Shown: positions 37,148 to 46,365, counted from the first letter of the stretch. The stretch: 64,000 nucleotides of DNA from Elioraea thermophila (ex Habib et al. 2022) (GCF_003336755.1 NZ_KZ851831.1:62001-126000), one strand, 5' to 3'. The notes: generated from the letters alone by a model not told the origin. Made by a program: numbers and translations.

Positions 37148-38616
37148 CCGACTCGGCGCGCGACGAGGCCGAGGTCACCGCCTTCCTCACCCGGCTTGCC
37201 GGCCGCCCCCCGATCGAGACCCACATCTCGCGCGTCTTCGTGGGCGAGGATCGGGTGTGGAAGGTGAAGCGCCCGGTGCGCCTCTCCTTCCTCGACTTCT
37301 CCGCCTTGGCCGCGCGGGAACGCTTCTGCCGGCGCGAGCTCGGCCTCAACGCCCCGCACGCGCCGGGGCTCTATCGCGGCGTCGTCCCCATCGTCCGCCG
37401 CCGCGACGGCGCGCTTGCGCTCGGCGGCGAGGGCGAGGTGGTCGAGTGGGCGGTGGAGATGGCCCGCGTGCCGGAGGCGGACTTCCTCGACCGGGTGGCG
37501 GAACGCGGCGCGCTCACCGCGGGCTTGCTCGATGCGATCGGCGATGCAGTGGCGGCGATGCACGCCGCCCTCCCGCCGGCGCGGAGTGTCGATGCCGCCG
37601 CCGCGATGGCGCGGGTGATCGCCGGCAACGCGCGGGCGGCGCGCGAGGCGGGCCTCGCCGGCGCGGTGGTCGCCGCCTGGGAGCAGCGGGCGCTCGCCTG
37701 GCACCGCCGCCTCGCCGCCTGGTTCGCGGCCCGAGCCCGCGCGGGCTTCGTCCGCCGCGCGCATGGCGACCTGCATCTCGCCAATCTCTGCCTCTGGCAG
37801 GGCCGGGTGGTGCCGTTCGACGCGCTCGAGTTCGACGAGGAGCTCGCCACCATCGATCTCGGCTACGACCTCGCCTTCCTGCTGATGGATCTCGAGCGGC
37901 GGGCGGGCCGGGCGGCGGCCAACCGCGTGCTGAACCGCTATGTGGCGCGCACGGGCGATGCGGCGCTGGTGCGGGGCCTGCCGCTTTGGCTCTCCTCCCG
38001 CGCCATGATCAGGGCCCATGTCGCCGCGCGGATGGGGCGGGCCGCCGATTCAGGGGACTACCTCGATCGGGCGATGGCGTTTCTCGCCCCCCCACCTGCC
38101 CTTCTGGTCGCGATCGGCGGGCTGCAGGGAACGGGCAAATCCACCCTCGCCCGCGCCCTCGCGCCCGACCTCGGCCCCGCTCCCGGCGCGCTCGTCCTGC
38201 GCTCGGACGAGATCCGCAAGCGCCTCGCCGGGCGGGCTCCGGAGGAGCGCCTGGGGGCCGAGGCCTACACGGCGGAGGCCTCGCGCGCGGTCTACGGGGA
38301 ACTCATCCGCCTCGCCGACGCGACGATTGCCGCCGGCCACGCCGCGATCGCCGATGCGGTCTTCCTCCGCCCGGAGGAACGCGCGGCGATCGAGGCCGCG
38401 CGCGGCGAAGCCCCCTTCGTCGGCTTCTGGCTGCACGCGCCCCCCGAGGTGCTCGAGGCGCGGCTCGCTGCCCGCGTCGGCGACGCCTCGGATGCCGACA
38501 TCGCCGTGCTGCGCGCCGCCCTGAAGCATGATCCGGGTCCGATCGCCTGGGTCAGCCTGGATGCCGCCGCGCCCGATCTCGTCGACCGCGCCCGGCACTT
38601 GCTCCCGAAACCGTGA
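37120..38616 (+). CDS. Two-domain protein: aminoglycoside-phosphotransferase-like plus AAA/P-loop kinase
   Basis: A 498-residue protein. The N-terminal half has the protein-kinase-like APH fold: [15 protein letters not shown] (Lys of the ATP site), [15 protein letters not shown] (Brenner-type H-G-D-x-x-x-x-N catalytic loop) and [20 protein letters not shown] (the metal-binding D-x-L/D-F). The C-terminal half (from about residue 325) is a P-loop kinase with Walker [16 protein letters not shown], then a lid rich in Arg. This fused architecture is widespread in proteobacteria, but the substrate is not known. GTG at 37120 begins inside pdxH (28-base overlap), suggesting coupling. Confidence 0.85.
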   Translation: MADRTPLPLTDSARDEAEVTAFLTRLAGRPPIETHISRVFVGEDRVWKVKRPVRLSFLDFSALAARERFCRRELGLNAPHAPGLYRGVVPIVRRRDGALALGGEGEVVEWAVEMARVPEADFLDRVAERGALTAGLLDAIGDAVAAMHAALPPARSVDAAAAMARVIAGNARAAREAGLAGAVVAAWEQRALAWHRRLAAWFAARARAGFVRRAHGDLHLANLCLWQGRVVPFDALEFDEELATIDLGYDLAFLLMDLERRAGRAAANRVLNRYVARTGDAALVRGLPLWLSSRAMIRAHVAARMGRAADSGDYLDRAMAFLAPPPALLVAIGGLQGTGKSTLARALAPDLGPAPGALVLRSDEIRKRLAGRAPEERLGAEAYTAEASRAVYGELIRLADATIAAGHAAIADAVFLRPEERAAIEAARGEAPFVGFWLHAPPEVLEARLAARVGDASDADIAVLRAALKHDPGPIAWVSLDAAAPDLVDRARHLLPKP

Positions 38617-38673
38617 TCGCGTCGTGGCGAGCGTGCTAGAGAGGCGCCCGTCACGCCCTGTGGAGACCCGCGC

Positions 38674-39558
38674 ATGGCCTACCGCAAGCTCCTGTTGCCC
38701 GTGATCGGCAGCGCCGCCGGCGAGGCCGCGCTCGCCACCGCCTTCCTCGCCGCCCGGATCTGGCGCGCCCACGTCCAGGGGCTGCACGTGCGGCTCGATC
38801 CGCGCGATGTCGCACCCCTTGCCGGCGAGGGCCTGTCCGGGGCGATGATCGAGGAGATGATGAGTGCCACCGAACGCGAGGCGGCCGAGCGCGCGCGCAA
38901 GGTGGAGGCGCTCTTTTCCCGCTTCGTCGAGCAGAACGGCGTGCCGATGGTCGCCGACCCCGCCCAGGCCTTCTCCGCCGGCACGGTCACCGCCTCCTTC
39001 GCCACCGTGGTCGGGCGCGAGGAGGAGGTGGTGGCGCACCAGGCGCGGCTTGCCGACCTGGTCGTGCTCGCCCACCCGGAGGCCGACGACGACGTCTCCA
39101 CCTCGGACGCCCTGCACGCGGTCCTGTTCGACTCGGGACGGCCGGTGATGGTCTCACGCCGCACCGCCCCCGAAACGATCGGCCGGCGCGTGGCCATCGC
39201 CTGGAACGGCACGGCGGAGTCCTCGGCCGCCGTCGCCGCCGGACTGCCCTGGATCGAGCGGGCGGAGGCCGTGCGCGTGCTGCACGCCGAGGAGTATCAG
39301 CGGCGGGGGCCGGACGTGTCGGGGCTGATCGACTACCTCGCTTGGCACGGGGTGGCGGCGGAGTCCCGCGCCTTCAAGCCGATCGGCTCCGCGGGTGGCG
39401 CCGTCGGCGCGGGGCTGCTCGCCGCCGCCGCCGAGTTCGGTGCCGACCTCCTGATCATGGGCGCCTACAGCCACTCCCGCCTGCGCCAGTTGATCCTCGG
39501 CGGCGTGACCCGGCACGTGCTGGAGCACGCCGATGTCACGCTCCTGATGAACCGCTGA
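38674..39558 (+). CDS. Universal stress protein, tandem UspA domains
   Basis: A 294-residue cytosolic protein of two UspA-like units. The first (MAYRKLLLPVIGS to PVMVSRR) is degenerate in its nucleotide site. The second (RRVAIAWNGTAESSAAVAAG to the end) has DLLIMGAYSHSRLRQLILGG followed by VTRHVL, the G-x-x-x-x-x-x...-G-(S/T) ATP-binding pattern. Such proteins respond to starvation, oxidative or membrane stress. The SD is weak. It is separated by 57 bases from the upstream kinase-like gene. Confidence 0.88.
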   Translation: MAYRKLLLPVIGSAAGEAALATAFLAARIWRAHVQGLHVRLDPRDVAPLAGEGLSGAMIEEMMSATEREAAERARKVEALFSRFVEQNGVPMVADPAQAFSAGTVTASFATVVGREEEVVAHQARLADLVVLAHPEADDDVSTSDALHAVLFDSGRPVMVSRRTAPETIGRRVAIAWNGTAESSAAVAAGLPWIERAEAVRVLHAEEYQRRGPDVSGLIDYLAWHGVAAESRAFKPIGSAGGAVGAGLLAAAAEFGADLLIMGAYSHSRLRQLILGGVTRHVLEHADVTLLMNR

Positions 39559-39596
39559 GCGGCGGGGCAGCCCGCCGCCGCAGCGATCGACGGCGC

Positions 39597-41003
39597 TCAG
39601 ACTCCCTTCACCGCCGACTCGCCCGTCGTCAGCCAGTGCTCGTACAGCACGGCGAGCGCGGCGGAGGCCATGCGGGCGCGGGCATCGTCCGCCCGGCTGG
39701 TCAGCATCACCGGTACCCGCGCGCCGAGCACCAGCCCCGCCGCATCGGCGCGGGCGACGAAGGTGAGGTTCTTCGCCAGCATGTTGCCGGCCTCGAGGTT
39801 CGGTACCACCAGCACTTCGGCCCGCCCGGCGACGAGGGAGGTGATGCCCTTGGTGCGGGCGGCGTCGAGGTCGATCGCATTGTCCATGGCGAGGGGCCCG
39901 TCCACGATGCCGCCCGTGATCTGCCCGCGCTCGGCCATCTTGGACAGCGCGGCCGCCTCCACCGAGGAGGGGATCGCCGGGTTCACCGTTTCCACCGCGC
40001 TCATCACCGCCACCTTCGGCTTCTCGATGCCGATCGCGCGCGCGAGGTCGATCGCGTTCTGCACGATGTCGGCCTTGGTGAGCAGATCGGGCAAGATGTT
40101 GATCGCGGCGTCGGTGACGATCAGCAGGTGGTTGATTCCCGGTGCATCGAGCACGAAGGCGTGGCTGATGCGGCGCTTGGTGCGCAGGCCGCCGTCGCGC
40201 TTGACCACCTCGTGCAGGATCTCGTCGGAATGGAGCGCCCCCTTCATCAGGGCGCGCACCCGGCCCTCGTGCACCAGCGCGACACCGCGTTCGGCCGAGG
40301 CGTGGCTGTGCGGCGTTTCCACGATCTCCACGCCGCTGATGTCGATCCCGTGCTCCTGGGCGACCTTCTCGATCCGCGCGCGGGGGCCGACCAGGAGGGG
40401 CACGATCAGCCCCGCCTTCGCCGCCTCCATCGGCCCCGCCAGCGAGGCCTGATCGCAGGGATGGACGACGGCGGTGGCGAGCGGCGGAAGGCCCGAACAG
40501 GCGGCGATCAGACGGTCGAACTTCACCTGCCGGCGCAGCGACAGGATCGGCAACGCGGCATCATCGAGCGTCATCCGCTTCGATGGCGCGATGACCTCCG
40601 CCTCGCCTTCGGCGATGACGACGCCATCCTGGTTCACCACGCGCCCGTCGAAGACGATCACGTTGTCGGCGAGCTTGAGCTTCGCCGTCATCGTCACCGT
40701 CAGCGTGTCGCCGACCTTGGCGCGGGCGGCGAAGTGCACGGTCTGGCGGCGATAGAGCGTGCCGGGGCCGGGGAGCTTGTTGCCGAGCACGGAGGAGAAG
40801 AGCGAGGCGACCAGCATGCCGGGCGCCACCGCCTCCTCGTCGTCGCCTTCGCCTTGCTTGCCCGGCAGATGGATCGGGTTGAGGTTGCCGGAGGCGTGCG
40901 CGAACAGCACGAGGTCGTCGGCGGTGATGGTCCTGACCTCGGAGGCGGTGTCGCCGACGGCAATCTCGTCGTAGGTGCGGTTGATGGCCTGGACGGGCTT
41001 CAT
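39597..41003 (-). CDS. Bifunctional MaoC-like enoyl-CoA hydratase / phosphate acetyltransferase
   Basis: A 468-residue fusion. Residues 1-140 form a MaoC-type hot-dog domain (DLVLFAHASGNLNPIHL, the hydratase-2 motif with its Asp/His position). The rest is a phosphotransacetylase domain: AVVHPCDQASLAGPMEAA, LMKGALHSDEILHEVVK and GGIVDGPLAMDNAID. Such fusions are annotated as enoyl-CoA hydratase/phosphate acetyl- or butyryltransferases. They may feed acyl-CoA to acyl phosphate and so to ATP through acetate kinase. ATG at 41003 follows an SD (GGGAGCG). No ackA is next to it. Confidence 0.9.
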   Translation of the reverse strand: MKPVQAINRTYDEIAVGDTASEVRTITADDLVLFAHASGNLNPIHLPGKQGEGDDEEAVAPGMLVASLFSSVLGNKLPGPGTLYRRQTVHFAARAKVGDTLTVTMTAKLKLADNVIVFDGRVVNQDGVVIAEGEAEVIAPSKRMTLDDAALPILSLRRQVKFDRLIAACSGLPPLATAVVHPCDQASLAGPMEAAKAGLIVPLLVGPRARIEKVAQEHGIDISGVEIVETPHSHASAERGVALVHEGRVRALMKGALHSDEILHEVVKRDGGLRTKRRISHAFVLDAPGINHLLIVTDAAINILPDLLTKADIVQNAIDLARAIGIEKPKVAVMSAVETVNPAIPSSVEAAALSKMAERGQITGGIVDGPLAMDNAIDLDAARTKGITSLVAGRAEVLVVPNLEAGNMLAKNLTFVARADAAGLVLGARVPVMLTSRADDARARMASAALAVLYEHWLTTGESAVKGV

Positions 41004-41091
41004 GGGATCGCTCCCGCGCTGCGACAGCCGCGTCCCTAGCCCATCCCGCCCCACCGCTGCCATGGCGGGATGATGACGGTTGCCGCCCGCT

Positions 41092-41964
41092 TCACTCGGG
41101 CAGGGCGTTGAACAGCATCAGCGCGAGGAAAGCCTCGCCCGGCTCGCGCCCGGGGAAGTGGCGGGCGGCGATGCGCACGAGCTCGCCCGACCGCGCGGCC
41201 TCGGCGATCACGCGGTCGGCCAGCACGCGCAGTTCCCGCGCCCCCGGGCGTACGGCAAGCGCATAGGTCTCGAGCCCGAGCACGCGGTCGGCGATGGCGA
41301 GCGCGGCGGGGTCGGCGGCCTGACCGCGCAAGCTGACCAGGATCTCGAGGTCGGCGGCGTAGGCATCGGTCAGCCCCGCGGTCAGCGCGGCGAGCCCGTC
41401 CTGATGCGTCGCCGCCTCGATGATCTGGGCGGCGAGTTCTCCGCGCGCGACGCGTTCCCGCAGCAGCCGCTCGGCCGTGGTGCCGGCGAGCACGCCGATG
41501 CGCCGCGGCGCCTGCTCCGGTGCGCCCACGCCCTTGCCGCCGAGCGGGGGAAGCCGCACCGCCCCGGGCGCGAGGCGCACCATCAGGCCAGGGCCGGTGA
41601 CGAAGGTGGGCAGCGTGAAATCGGCGTGGTCGAGACGGGAGAGGGTTCGGCTCGTCGCCTCGCAGAGGAGGTCGATCCGTCCCTCGGCGAGGGCGGCGAA
41701 GCGGTTGCCGGCGTCGATGGCGACGAACTGGGCGGTGATCGGCCGGCCGGTGGCGCGCGCGGCCCGCTCCACCACCGCACGGCAGAGATCGACCGCGTAG
41801 CCCGCATAGCCGCCCGCTCCGTCCGCCGCCGAGAAAGGGGCGGCGTCGGCGCGCACGCCGAGCCGAAGCGTGCCGCGCTCCGCCGCCTCGCGCAGCGCAT
41901 CGGCCGCGGCGAGGGAGGGGGTGATCAGCGCGGCGGCGAGCAGGGCGGCGGCGAGGCGCGACAT
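41092..41964 (-). CDS. Periplasmic solute-binding protein, amino-acid (family 3) type
   Basis: A 290-residue exported protein with signal peptide MSRLAAALLAAALITPSLAA. The core is the SBP_bac_3 fold: LREAAERGTLRLGVRADAAPFS, GGYAGYAVDLCRAVV, and FAALAEGRIDLLCEATSRTLSR, the G-x-x-D-x-x-x-x-x-x-x-T-x-x-R ligand motif. It would bind a polar amino acid or similar ligand in the periplasm. No permease or ATPase gene is adjacent, so it is an orphan binding protein, possibly serving a transporter encoded elsewhere or a signalling role. Confidence 0.85.
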   Translation of the reverse strand: MSRLAAALLAAALITPSLAAADALREAAERGTLRLGVRADAAPFSAADGAGGYAGYAVDLCRAVVERAARATGRPITAQFVAIDAGNRFAALAEGRIDLLCEATSRTLSRLDHADFTLPTFVTGPGLMVRLAPGAVRLPPLGGKGVGAPEQAPRRIGVLAGTTAERLLRERVARGELAAQIIEAATHQDGLAALTAGLTDAYAADLEILVSLRGQAADPAALAIADRVLGLETYALAVRPGARELRVLADRVIAEAARSGELVRIAARHFPGREPGEAFLALMLFNALPE

Positions 41965-42072
41965 CGGGCGGGGGCTTCGGGAAACTAGCGTGTGGCGCCC
42001 TATCGCGCGCCCGACCCCGGTCGGCAAGACGGAGCGGAGCCGTGGGGTCGCCTCAGCGGCCGACGGCTGGCG

Positions 42073-42597
42073 TCATGCGCGGGCGGGGCGGTTCCAGGGC
42101 AGGCGGGCGAGGATGCGCGTCATCGGGCAGAAGCCGGTGAAGCCCGCCACGTTCAGCATCACGCCGACAAAGGCGACCATCAGCAGGAACCAGGGCGAGA
42201 CGAACACGCCGAGGGCGAGCCAGAGGAGCACCATCAGCCCCGCGCCGATCATCGTCTGCCGGGCGAGCGAAATCGGCGGCGCCGCCCCCTGCACCACGGG
42301 CAGCCCCGCCCGCTTCCAGGCGGACAGGCCGCCCTCCAGCACGTAAGTCTCGGTGGTCGCTTCGCGCGGCAGGCGGGCGAGACAGGCCTCGGTGCGAACC
42401 CCCGAAGCGCAGGCCAGCACGATCGCCTTGCCTGGCTCCGCAGCGAGATCGCGCGCATCGAGCACCGGGGCGGGCAGCAGCCGCGCACCGGGAATGTGCT
42501 CGCGGGCGAACTCGTCGGGGTCGCGCAGGTCGAGAACGATGGCGGTGCCGTCGTCGAGCCGTTTCTTCAGCGTTGCGGGGTCGATGGGCTTGGCCAT
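42073..42597 (-). CDS. Rhodanese-like protein with C-terminal membrane domain (YgaP-like)
   Basis: A 174-residue protein. The N-terminal rhodanese domain (residues 1-110) has LDLRDPDEFAREHIPGARL and the active-site Cys in VLACASGVRTEACL. Two membrane helices follow (about 125-165, QTMIGAGLMVLLWLALG and FLLMVAFVGVMLNVAGF), as in YgaP and other DUF2892 proteins. GFCPMTRIL after the second helix adds a Cys typical of this family. It probably handles persulfide sulfur at the inner membrane. Upstream lie two short inverted repeats, and trxC is divergent from it. Confidence 0.9.
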   Translation of the reverse strand: MAKPIDPATLKKRLDDGTAIVLDLRDPDEFAREHIPGARLLPAPVLDARDLAAEPGKAIVLACASGVRTEACLARLPREATTETYVLEGGLSAWKRAGLPVVQGAAPPISLARQTMIGAGLMVLLWLALGVFVSPWFLLMVAFVGVMLNVAGFTGFCPMTRILARLPWNRPARA

Positions 42598-42621
42598 GGT
42601 GCGCGCCTTTCCTCCTCGCCG

Positions 42622-42656
42622 TTCCGTTACGGAAGAGAGATAGGGCGGTGCTATCT
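42622..42656. promoter_or_regulatory. Two inverted repeats in the rhodanese-trxC divergent region
   Basis: TTCCGT-T-ACGGAA (42622-42634) is a perfect 6-bp inverted repeat around one base. AGATAG (42638-42643) and CTATCT (42651-42656) form a second with a 7-base spacer. They lie 25-60 bases upstream of the rhodanese start, a suitable place for a redox or sulfur-responsive repressor (inference). A related palindrome, TTCCGCTGCGGAA, is at 26720-26732 in the convergent gap before infC's stop, where it may just be a hairpin. Confidence 0.35.
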
Positions 42657-42723
42657 TCGGGTCAACGAAGGCATGCGCGCCGTCCCGTCGCGGCCTCCGC
42701 GCCGGCGTGCTAGCTGGTGCGCC

Positions 42724-43167
42724 ATGAGCGATCAGCGTGACGCCACCATCCTCGTCTGCCCCGCCTGCGGCACCCTCAATCGCGTGCCGGCCGCGCGCCT
42801 GAACGAAAGGCCGGTGTGCGGGTCGTGCCGCGCGCCTCTTCTGCCGGCCGCACCGATCGAGACCGACGGCGCACGCCTCGCGCGCTTCCTCGAGAAGGAT
42901 CAGCTGCCCGCCGTGCTCGATCTCTGGGCGCCGTGGTGCGGCCCCTGCCGCGCCTTCGCCCCCACCTTCGCCGAAGCCGCCGCACGTCTGCCGCAGGTGC
43001 GCTTCCTCAAGCTCGACACCGAGGCTCACGCGGAGGCGGCGGCGCGCTTCGGCGTGCGCGCCATCCCCACCCTGATCGGGTTCAGGGGCGGGCGCGAGGT
43101 GGCCCGCCTGTCCGGCGCCCTGCCGTTGCGTGACCTGCTCGCCTTCGCCGAACGCCTCGCCGCCTGA
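42724..43167 (+). CDS. trxC: Thioredoxin 2
   Basis: A 147-residue thioredoxin. The N-terminal zinc ribbon has Cys12-x-x-Cys15 and Cys32-x-x-Cys35 (VCPACG, VCGSCR), which separates TrxC from TrxA. The catalytic WCGPC motif is at residues 71-75, and the cis-Pro lies in VRAIPTLIGF. It reduces disulfides in the cytosol and is induced by oxidative stress in many proteobacteria. It faces the rhodanese gene across 126 bases, linking it to thiol and sulfur handling. Confidence 0.96.
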   Translation: MSDQRDATILVCPACGTLNRVPAARLNERPVCGSCRAPLLPAAPIETDGARLARFLEKDQLPAVLDLWAPWCGPCRAFAPTFAEAAARLPQVRFLKLDTEAHAEAAARFGVRAIPTLIGFRGGREVARLSGALPLRDLLAFAERLAA

Positions 43168-43232
43168 GCCTCTCGACGCGCCCGCGATCCTTTGGGAGGG
43201 TCGCGCGATCACGAAGGGAGGATAGGACCGGC

Positions 43233-43937
43233 ATGACCGTACACGACCCGGCGCTACTGGCCGAACTCGCCAAGCTCGACACGCCGACGGTGTGCAACGC
43301 GCTGGAGGAGCTCGTCTCCCCGCGCGAGCTGATCCGTTTCACCACCCGCCCCTTCGTGCACAACGACCACCCGGACGCGATCCTGGTCGGCTACGCGCGC
43401 ACCGCCGCCATCCGTGCCGAGCGCCCGCCCGCGATGGCGGCCGAGGAGCGCAACGCGCTTCGTCTGCGCTACTACGAGCACGTCGCGCAACCGACGCCCG
43501 GGCCGAACATCGCCGTCATCCAGGATCTCGATTCCGTTCCCGGAACGGGCGCCTTCTGGGGCGAGGTGCAGACGACCGTGCATAAGGCGCTCGGTGTTGC
43601 CGGCTGCATCACCAACGGCTCGATCCGCGACATCCCGATGATGGCGAAAGGCTTCCCCATCCTCGCCGGCATGCTCGCCCCGTCGCACGCCTTCGTCCAT
43701 GTGGTCGCCGTGGGGGTGACGGTGAGCATCCACGGCATGGTGGTGCATGATGGCGAGCTCGTGCACGCCGACCGCCATGGCGCCGTGGTGATTCCGCACG
43801 AGGTCGCGGCACGGGTGCCGGAGGCGGCGGCGTTGTGCGCGCGGCGCGAGGCGGTGATCCTGGAGGCGGCGCGCCGGCCGGGATTCGGCATCGCCGACCT
43901 GCGCGCCGCCTTCGCCCGGATGAGCGAGATCCACTGA
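43233..43937 (+). CDS. RraA-family protein (possible 4-hydroxy-4-methyl-2-oxoglutarate aldolase type)
   Basis: A 234-residue protein of the RraA/HMG-aldolase fold. GCITNGSIRDIPMMAKGFPIL matches the G-G-x-x-R-D metal-binding region (split here as G-S-I-R-D), and VVHDGELVHADRHGAVVIP is the conserved C-terminal block. Class II pyruvate aldolases and oxaloacetate decarboxylases share this fold, and the Arg-Asp pair needed for enolate chemistry is present, so enzymatic activity is more likely than RNase E inhibition. It has an SD (AAGGGAGG). The neighbouring convergent gene is a second, unrelated aldolase. Confidence 0.82.
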   Translation: MTVHDPALLAELAKLDTPTVCNALEELVSPRELIRFTTRPFVHNDHPDAILVGYARTAAIRAERPPAMAAEERNALRLRYYEHVAQPTPGPNIAVIQDLDSVPGTGAFWGEVQTTVHKALGVAGCITNGSIRDIPMMAKGFPILAGMLAPSHAFVHVVAVGVTVSIHGMVVHDGELVHADRHGAVVIPHEVAARVPEAAALCARREAVILEAARRPGFGIADLRAAFARMSEIH

Positions 43938-44001
43938 TCGGGGCGGGGCGGACGTCCGTTCGGCCGCCGACGGTGCGACCGGGACGTCGCCGCCACGAGC
44001 G

Positions 44002-44793
44002 TCAGTAGGTGCCGCCGCCCGGCTTCGCCTCCGCGCCTTTCGCCGCCGCCACCGCCGCCTTCGCCGCCGCCGTGAGCAGGGCCGAGTCGCCCATGATGGT
44101 TGCGAAGCGGTAGCCGAGGCCGAACATCCGCTTCGCCCCGTCCGCACTCCCCGTGTGGATGCCGGGCACCACGCCATGCTTCGTCGCCACTTCCGCGATG
44201 CGGCGGATCTCGGCCAGAGTCCGTTCTGCGGTCGGATCGATCGCCGGCGTCTCGCCGATCGCGAGCGCGAGGTCGTTCGGGCCGACATACACCGCATCGA
44301 GCCCCGGCGTGGTCACGATCTCCTCGAGCCTCTCCAGCGCCTCCGCGGTCTCGATCATGGCGAAGGTGAGCACGGTGGCGTCGGCGTGCTTCCAGTAGTC
44401 GGCCGTGCCGGCGTACCAGGCCGCGCGCAGCGGGCCGAAACTGCGATAGCCGTTCGGCGGGTAGCGGCAGGCGCGCACGAAGCGCTCGCACTCGGCGCGC
44501 GAGCTCACCATCGGGCAGATGATGCCGTAGGCGCCGGCATCCAGCATCTTCATGATGATGCCGGGCTCGTTCCACGGCACGCGGGCGAGGGGCACGGCGG
44601 GCGTGGTGGAGATCGCCTGCAGCATCGGCACCGCGGTGTCGAAATGCACCATGCCGTGCTGCAGGTCGATGGTCAGGCTGTCCCAGCCCGCCTGCGCCAT
44701 CGCCTCCGCCGCGATCGACGACGGGATGCCGAGCCAGCCGTTGACCACGGTCTTCCCTGCGGCCCAGAGCTCGCGAATCCTGTTCGGGCGCAC
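44002..44793 (-). CDS. HpcH/HpaI-family aldolase
   Basis: A 263-residue class II aldolase that cleaves 4-hydroxy-2-oxo acids or 2-keto-3-deoxy sugar acids to pyruvate and an aldehyde. WDSLTIDLQHGMVHF is the strand with the His that acts as base. GIIMKMLDAGAYGIICPMV is conserved, and MIETAEALERLEEI supplies the metal Glu, with VYVGPNDLALAIG the metal Asp. Substrate specificity cannot be read. It lies upstream of, and divergent to, the ABC importer operon. Confidence 0.9.
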   Translation of the reverse strand: MRPNRIRELWAAGKTVVNGWLGIPSSIAAEAMAQAGWDSLTIDLQHGMVHFDTAVPMLQAISTTPAVPLARVPWNEPGIIMKMLDAGAYGIICPMVSSRAECERFVRACRYPPNGYRSFGPLRAAWYAGTADYWKHADATVLTFAMIETAEALERLEEIVTTPGLDAVYVGPNDLALAIGETPAIDPTAERTLAEIRRIAEVATKHGVVPGIHTGSADGAKRMFGLGYRFATIMGDSALLTAAAKAAVAAAKGAEAKPGGGTY

Positions 44794-44896
44794 GCCTCTC
44801 CCCTTTCGTTCCCTGCCTGACTGCCGGCGGATGCGCGACCCGCCATCGGTGGCATCTCAACCGATCGTGCTCCCTGCGCCAAGGGCGCGATCGGCG

Positions 44897-44926
44897 TTGC
44901 GCGCCGATGCGCAAGGCCGCTACAGT
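44897..44926 (+). promoter_or_regulatory. Candidate sigma-70 promoter for the ABC importer operon
   Basis: TTGCGC (44897-44902) and TACAGT (44921-44926) are 18 bases apart, close to -35/-10 consensus in a GC-rich region. The position suits transcription of the binding-protein gene that starts at 45010. An alternative start at 44947, which also has an SD (GGGAG), would give an almost leaderless message. Confidence 0.4.
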
Positions 44927-45009
44927 CGGCCCGGGAGACGAAAAAGATGCCGGATCACCATCGCTTCACGGCGATGAAGCGGCACGACACGAAGACTGGG
45001 GAGACGGAC

Positions 45010-46365
45010 ATGGCAGGCATGCGCACGACACGTCGGACGTTCCTCGGCTCGGTCGCCGGCGGCGCGGCGGCGAGCGCCTTGCCGCTGGTGGCGGTGCACG
45101 GCCAACCCCGCGTCACCCTGCGCTGCGGCTTCTGGGACCACTGGGTGCCGGCCGGCAATGGCGCGCTGCGCGAGCTCTGCGCCGCCTGGGGCGCGCGAGA
45201 GCGGGTCGAGGTGCAGGTGGACTTCATCACCTCGGTCGGGCGGCAGAACGAACTGACCATCGCCGCCCAGGCGCAGAGCCGATCGGGCCACGACATTCTC
45301 TCTTTCCCGACCTGGTTCCCCGCCGCCTATGCCGATCAGCTGGTGCCGGTGGATGACGTGATGGGGCGGCTCATCGCGCAATACGGGCCGGTGAACAACG
45401 CGGCGGAGTATCTCGCCAAGCGCGACGGGCGCTGGGTCGCCATCCCCGCCGTCTCCGGAACGCAGATGAAGCCGTCTCTTGGGCGGATCGATCTCCTCAA
45501 GCAACATGCCGGAATCGACGTGCGGGAGATGTGGCCGGCCGAGGACCGCGCCGGACCGGGGGCGGAGCAGTGGACGTGGGACACCTTCCTGGCCGCGGCG
45601 GAGAAGTGTCATGCCGCGGGCGTGCCGTTCGGCTTGCCGATGGGCACCACCTCCGATGCGGTGGACTGGGTGGGCGCCCTGTTCGCCTCCTTCGGCGCCT
45701 CGATGCTGGATGCGGAGGGCCGCCCCACCGTGCGCGGCAACGCCAAGCTGCGGGCGGCGGTCGAATACATGCTCCGGCTGGCCCGCTTCCTGCCGCAGGA
45801 CGTCTGGGCCTGGGACGATGCTTCGAACAACCGCGCCATCCAGGCCGGCCGCTCCGCCCTCATCTTCAACCCGCCCTCGGCCTGGGCGGTGGCGCGGCGC
45901 GACAACATGCCGGGCCACGACCAGCACTGGACCTTCCCGATGCCGGCAGGGCCGGAGGGCCGCTTTGTGCCCTATCTGCCGTACTTCTGGGGGATCTGGA
46001 ACTTCAGCCGCCACCAGTCGGCGGCGAAGTCGCTGCTCGAGTTCCTCTCCCAGCGCGAATCGGCCGAGAAGCAGAGCGCGACCTCGGCCGGCTACGACAT
46101 CCCGCCCTTCCTCAGCATGAACGACTTCACCGTGTGGAAGACGGAGGGGCCGCCCGTCGGCGTCGTCTTCAACTACCCGCTGAAGGCGCACCACAACGCG
46201 CGCGCCTCGGTCGCCTTCGCCCCCGCCCCGCCGGAGATCGCGGTGCAGGCCTACACGCAGGGCGTGAACACCAAGCTGATCGCGCGCATCGCGCAGGCTG
46301 GCGAGACGATCGACCAGGCTCTGGCCTGGGCCGAGCGCGAGCTGCGCACCTTCGCCCGCGGCTGA
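45010..46365 (+). CDS. Tat-exported extracellular solute-binding protein (family 1, sugar type)
   Basis: A 451-residue periplasmic binding protein. The N-terminus has a twin-arginine signal (TTRRTFLGSVAG, then AAASALPLV). The body has the family-1 sugar-binding pattern: ELTIAAQAQSRSGHDILSFPT, WVAIPAVSGTQMKPS and YFWGIWNFSRHQSAAKSLLEF. Tat export implies folding before secretion. ATG at 45010 follows GGGGAGA. It is first in an operon with two permeases and an ATPase, so it defines the ligand of that importer. Confidence 0.92.
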   Translation: MAGMRTTRRTFLGSVAGGAAASALPLVAVHGQPRVTLRCGFWDHWVPAGNGALRELCAAWGARERVEVQVDFITSVGRQNELTIAAQAQSRSGHDILSFPTWFPAAYADQLVPVDDVMGRLIAQYGPVNNAAEYLAKRDGRWVAIPAVSGTQMKPSLGRIDLLKQHAGIDVREMWPAEDRAGPGAEQWTWDTFLAAAEKCHAAGVPFGLPMGTTSDAVDWVGALFASFGASMLDAEGRPTVRGNAKLRAAVEYMLRLARFLPQDVWAWDDASNNRAIQAGRSALIFNPPSAWAVARRDNMPGHDQHWTFPMPAGPEGRFVPYLPYFWGIWNFSRHQSAAKSLLEFLSQRESAEKQSATSAGYDIPPFLSMNDFTVWKTEGPPVGVVFNYPLKAHHNARASVAFAPAPPEIAVQAYTQGVNTKLIARIAQAGETIDQALAWAERELRTFARG

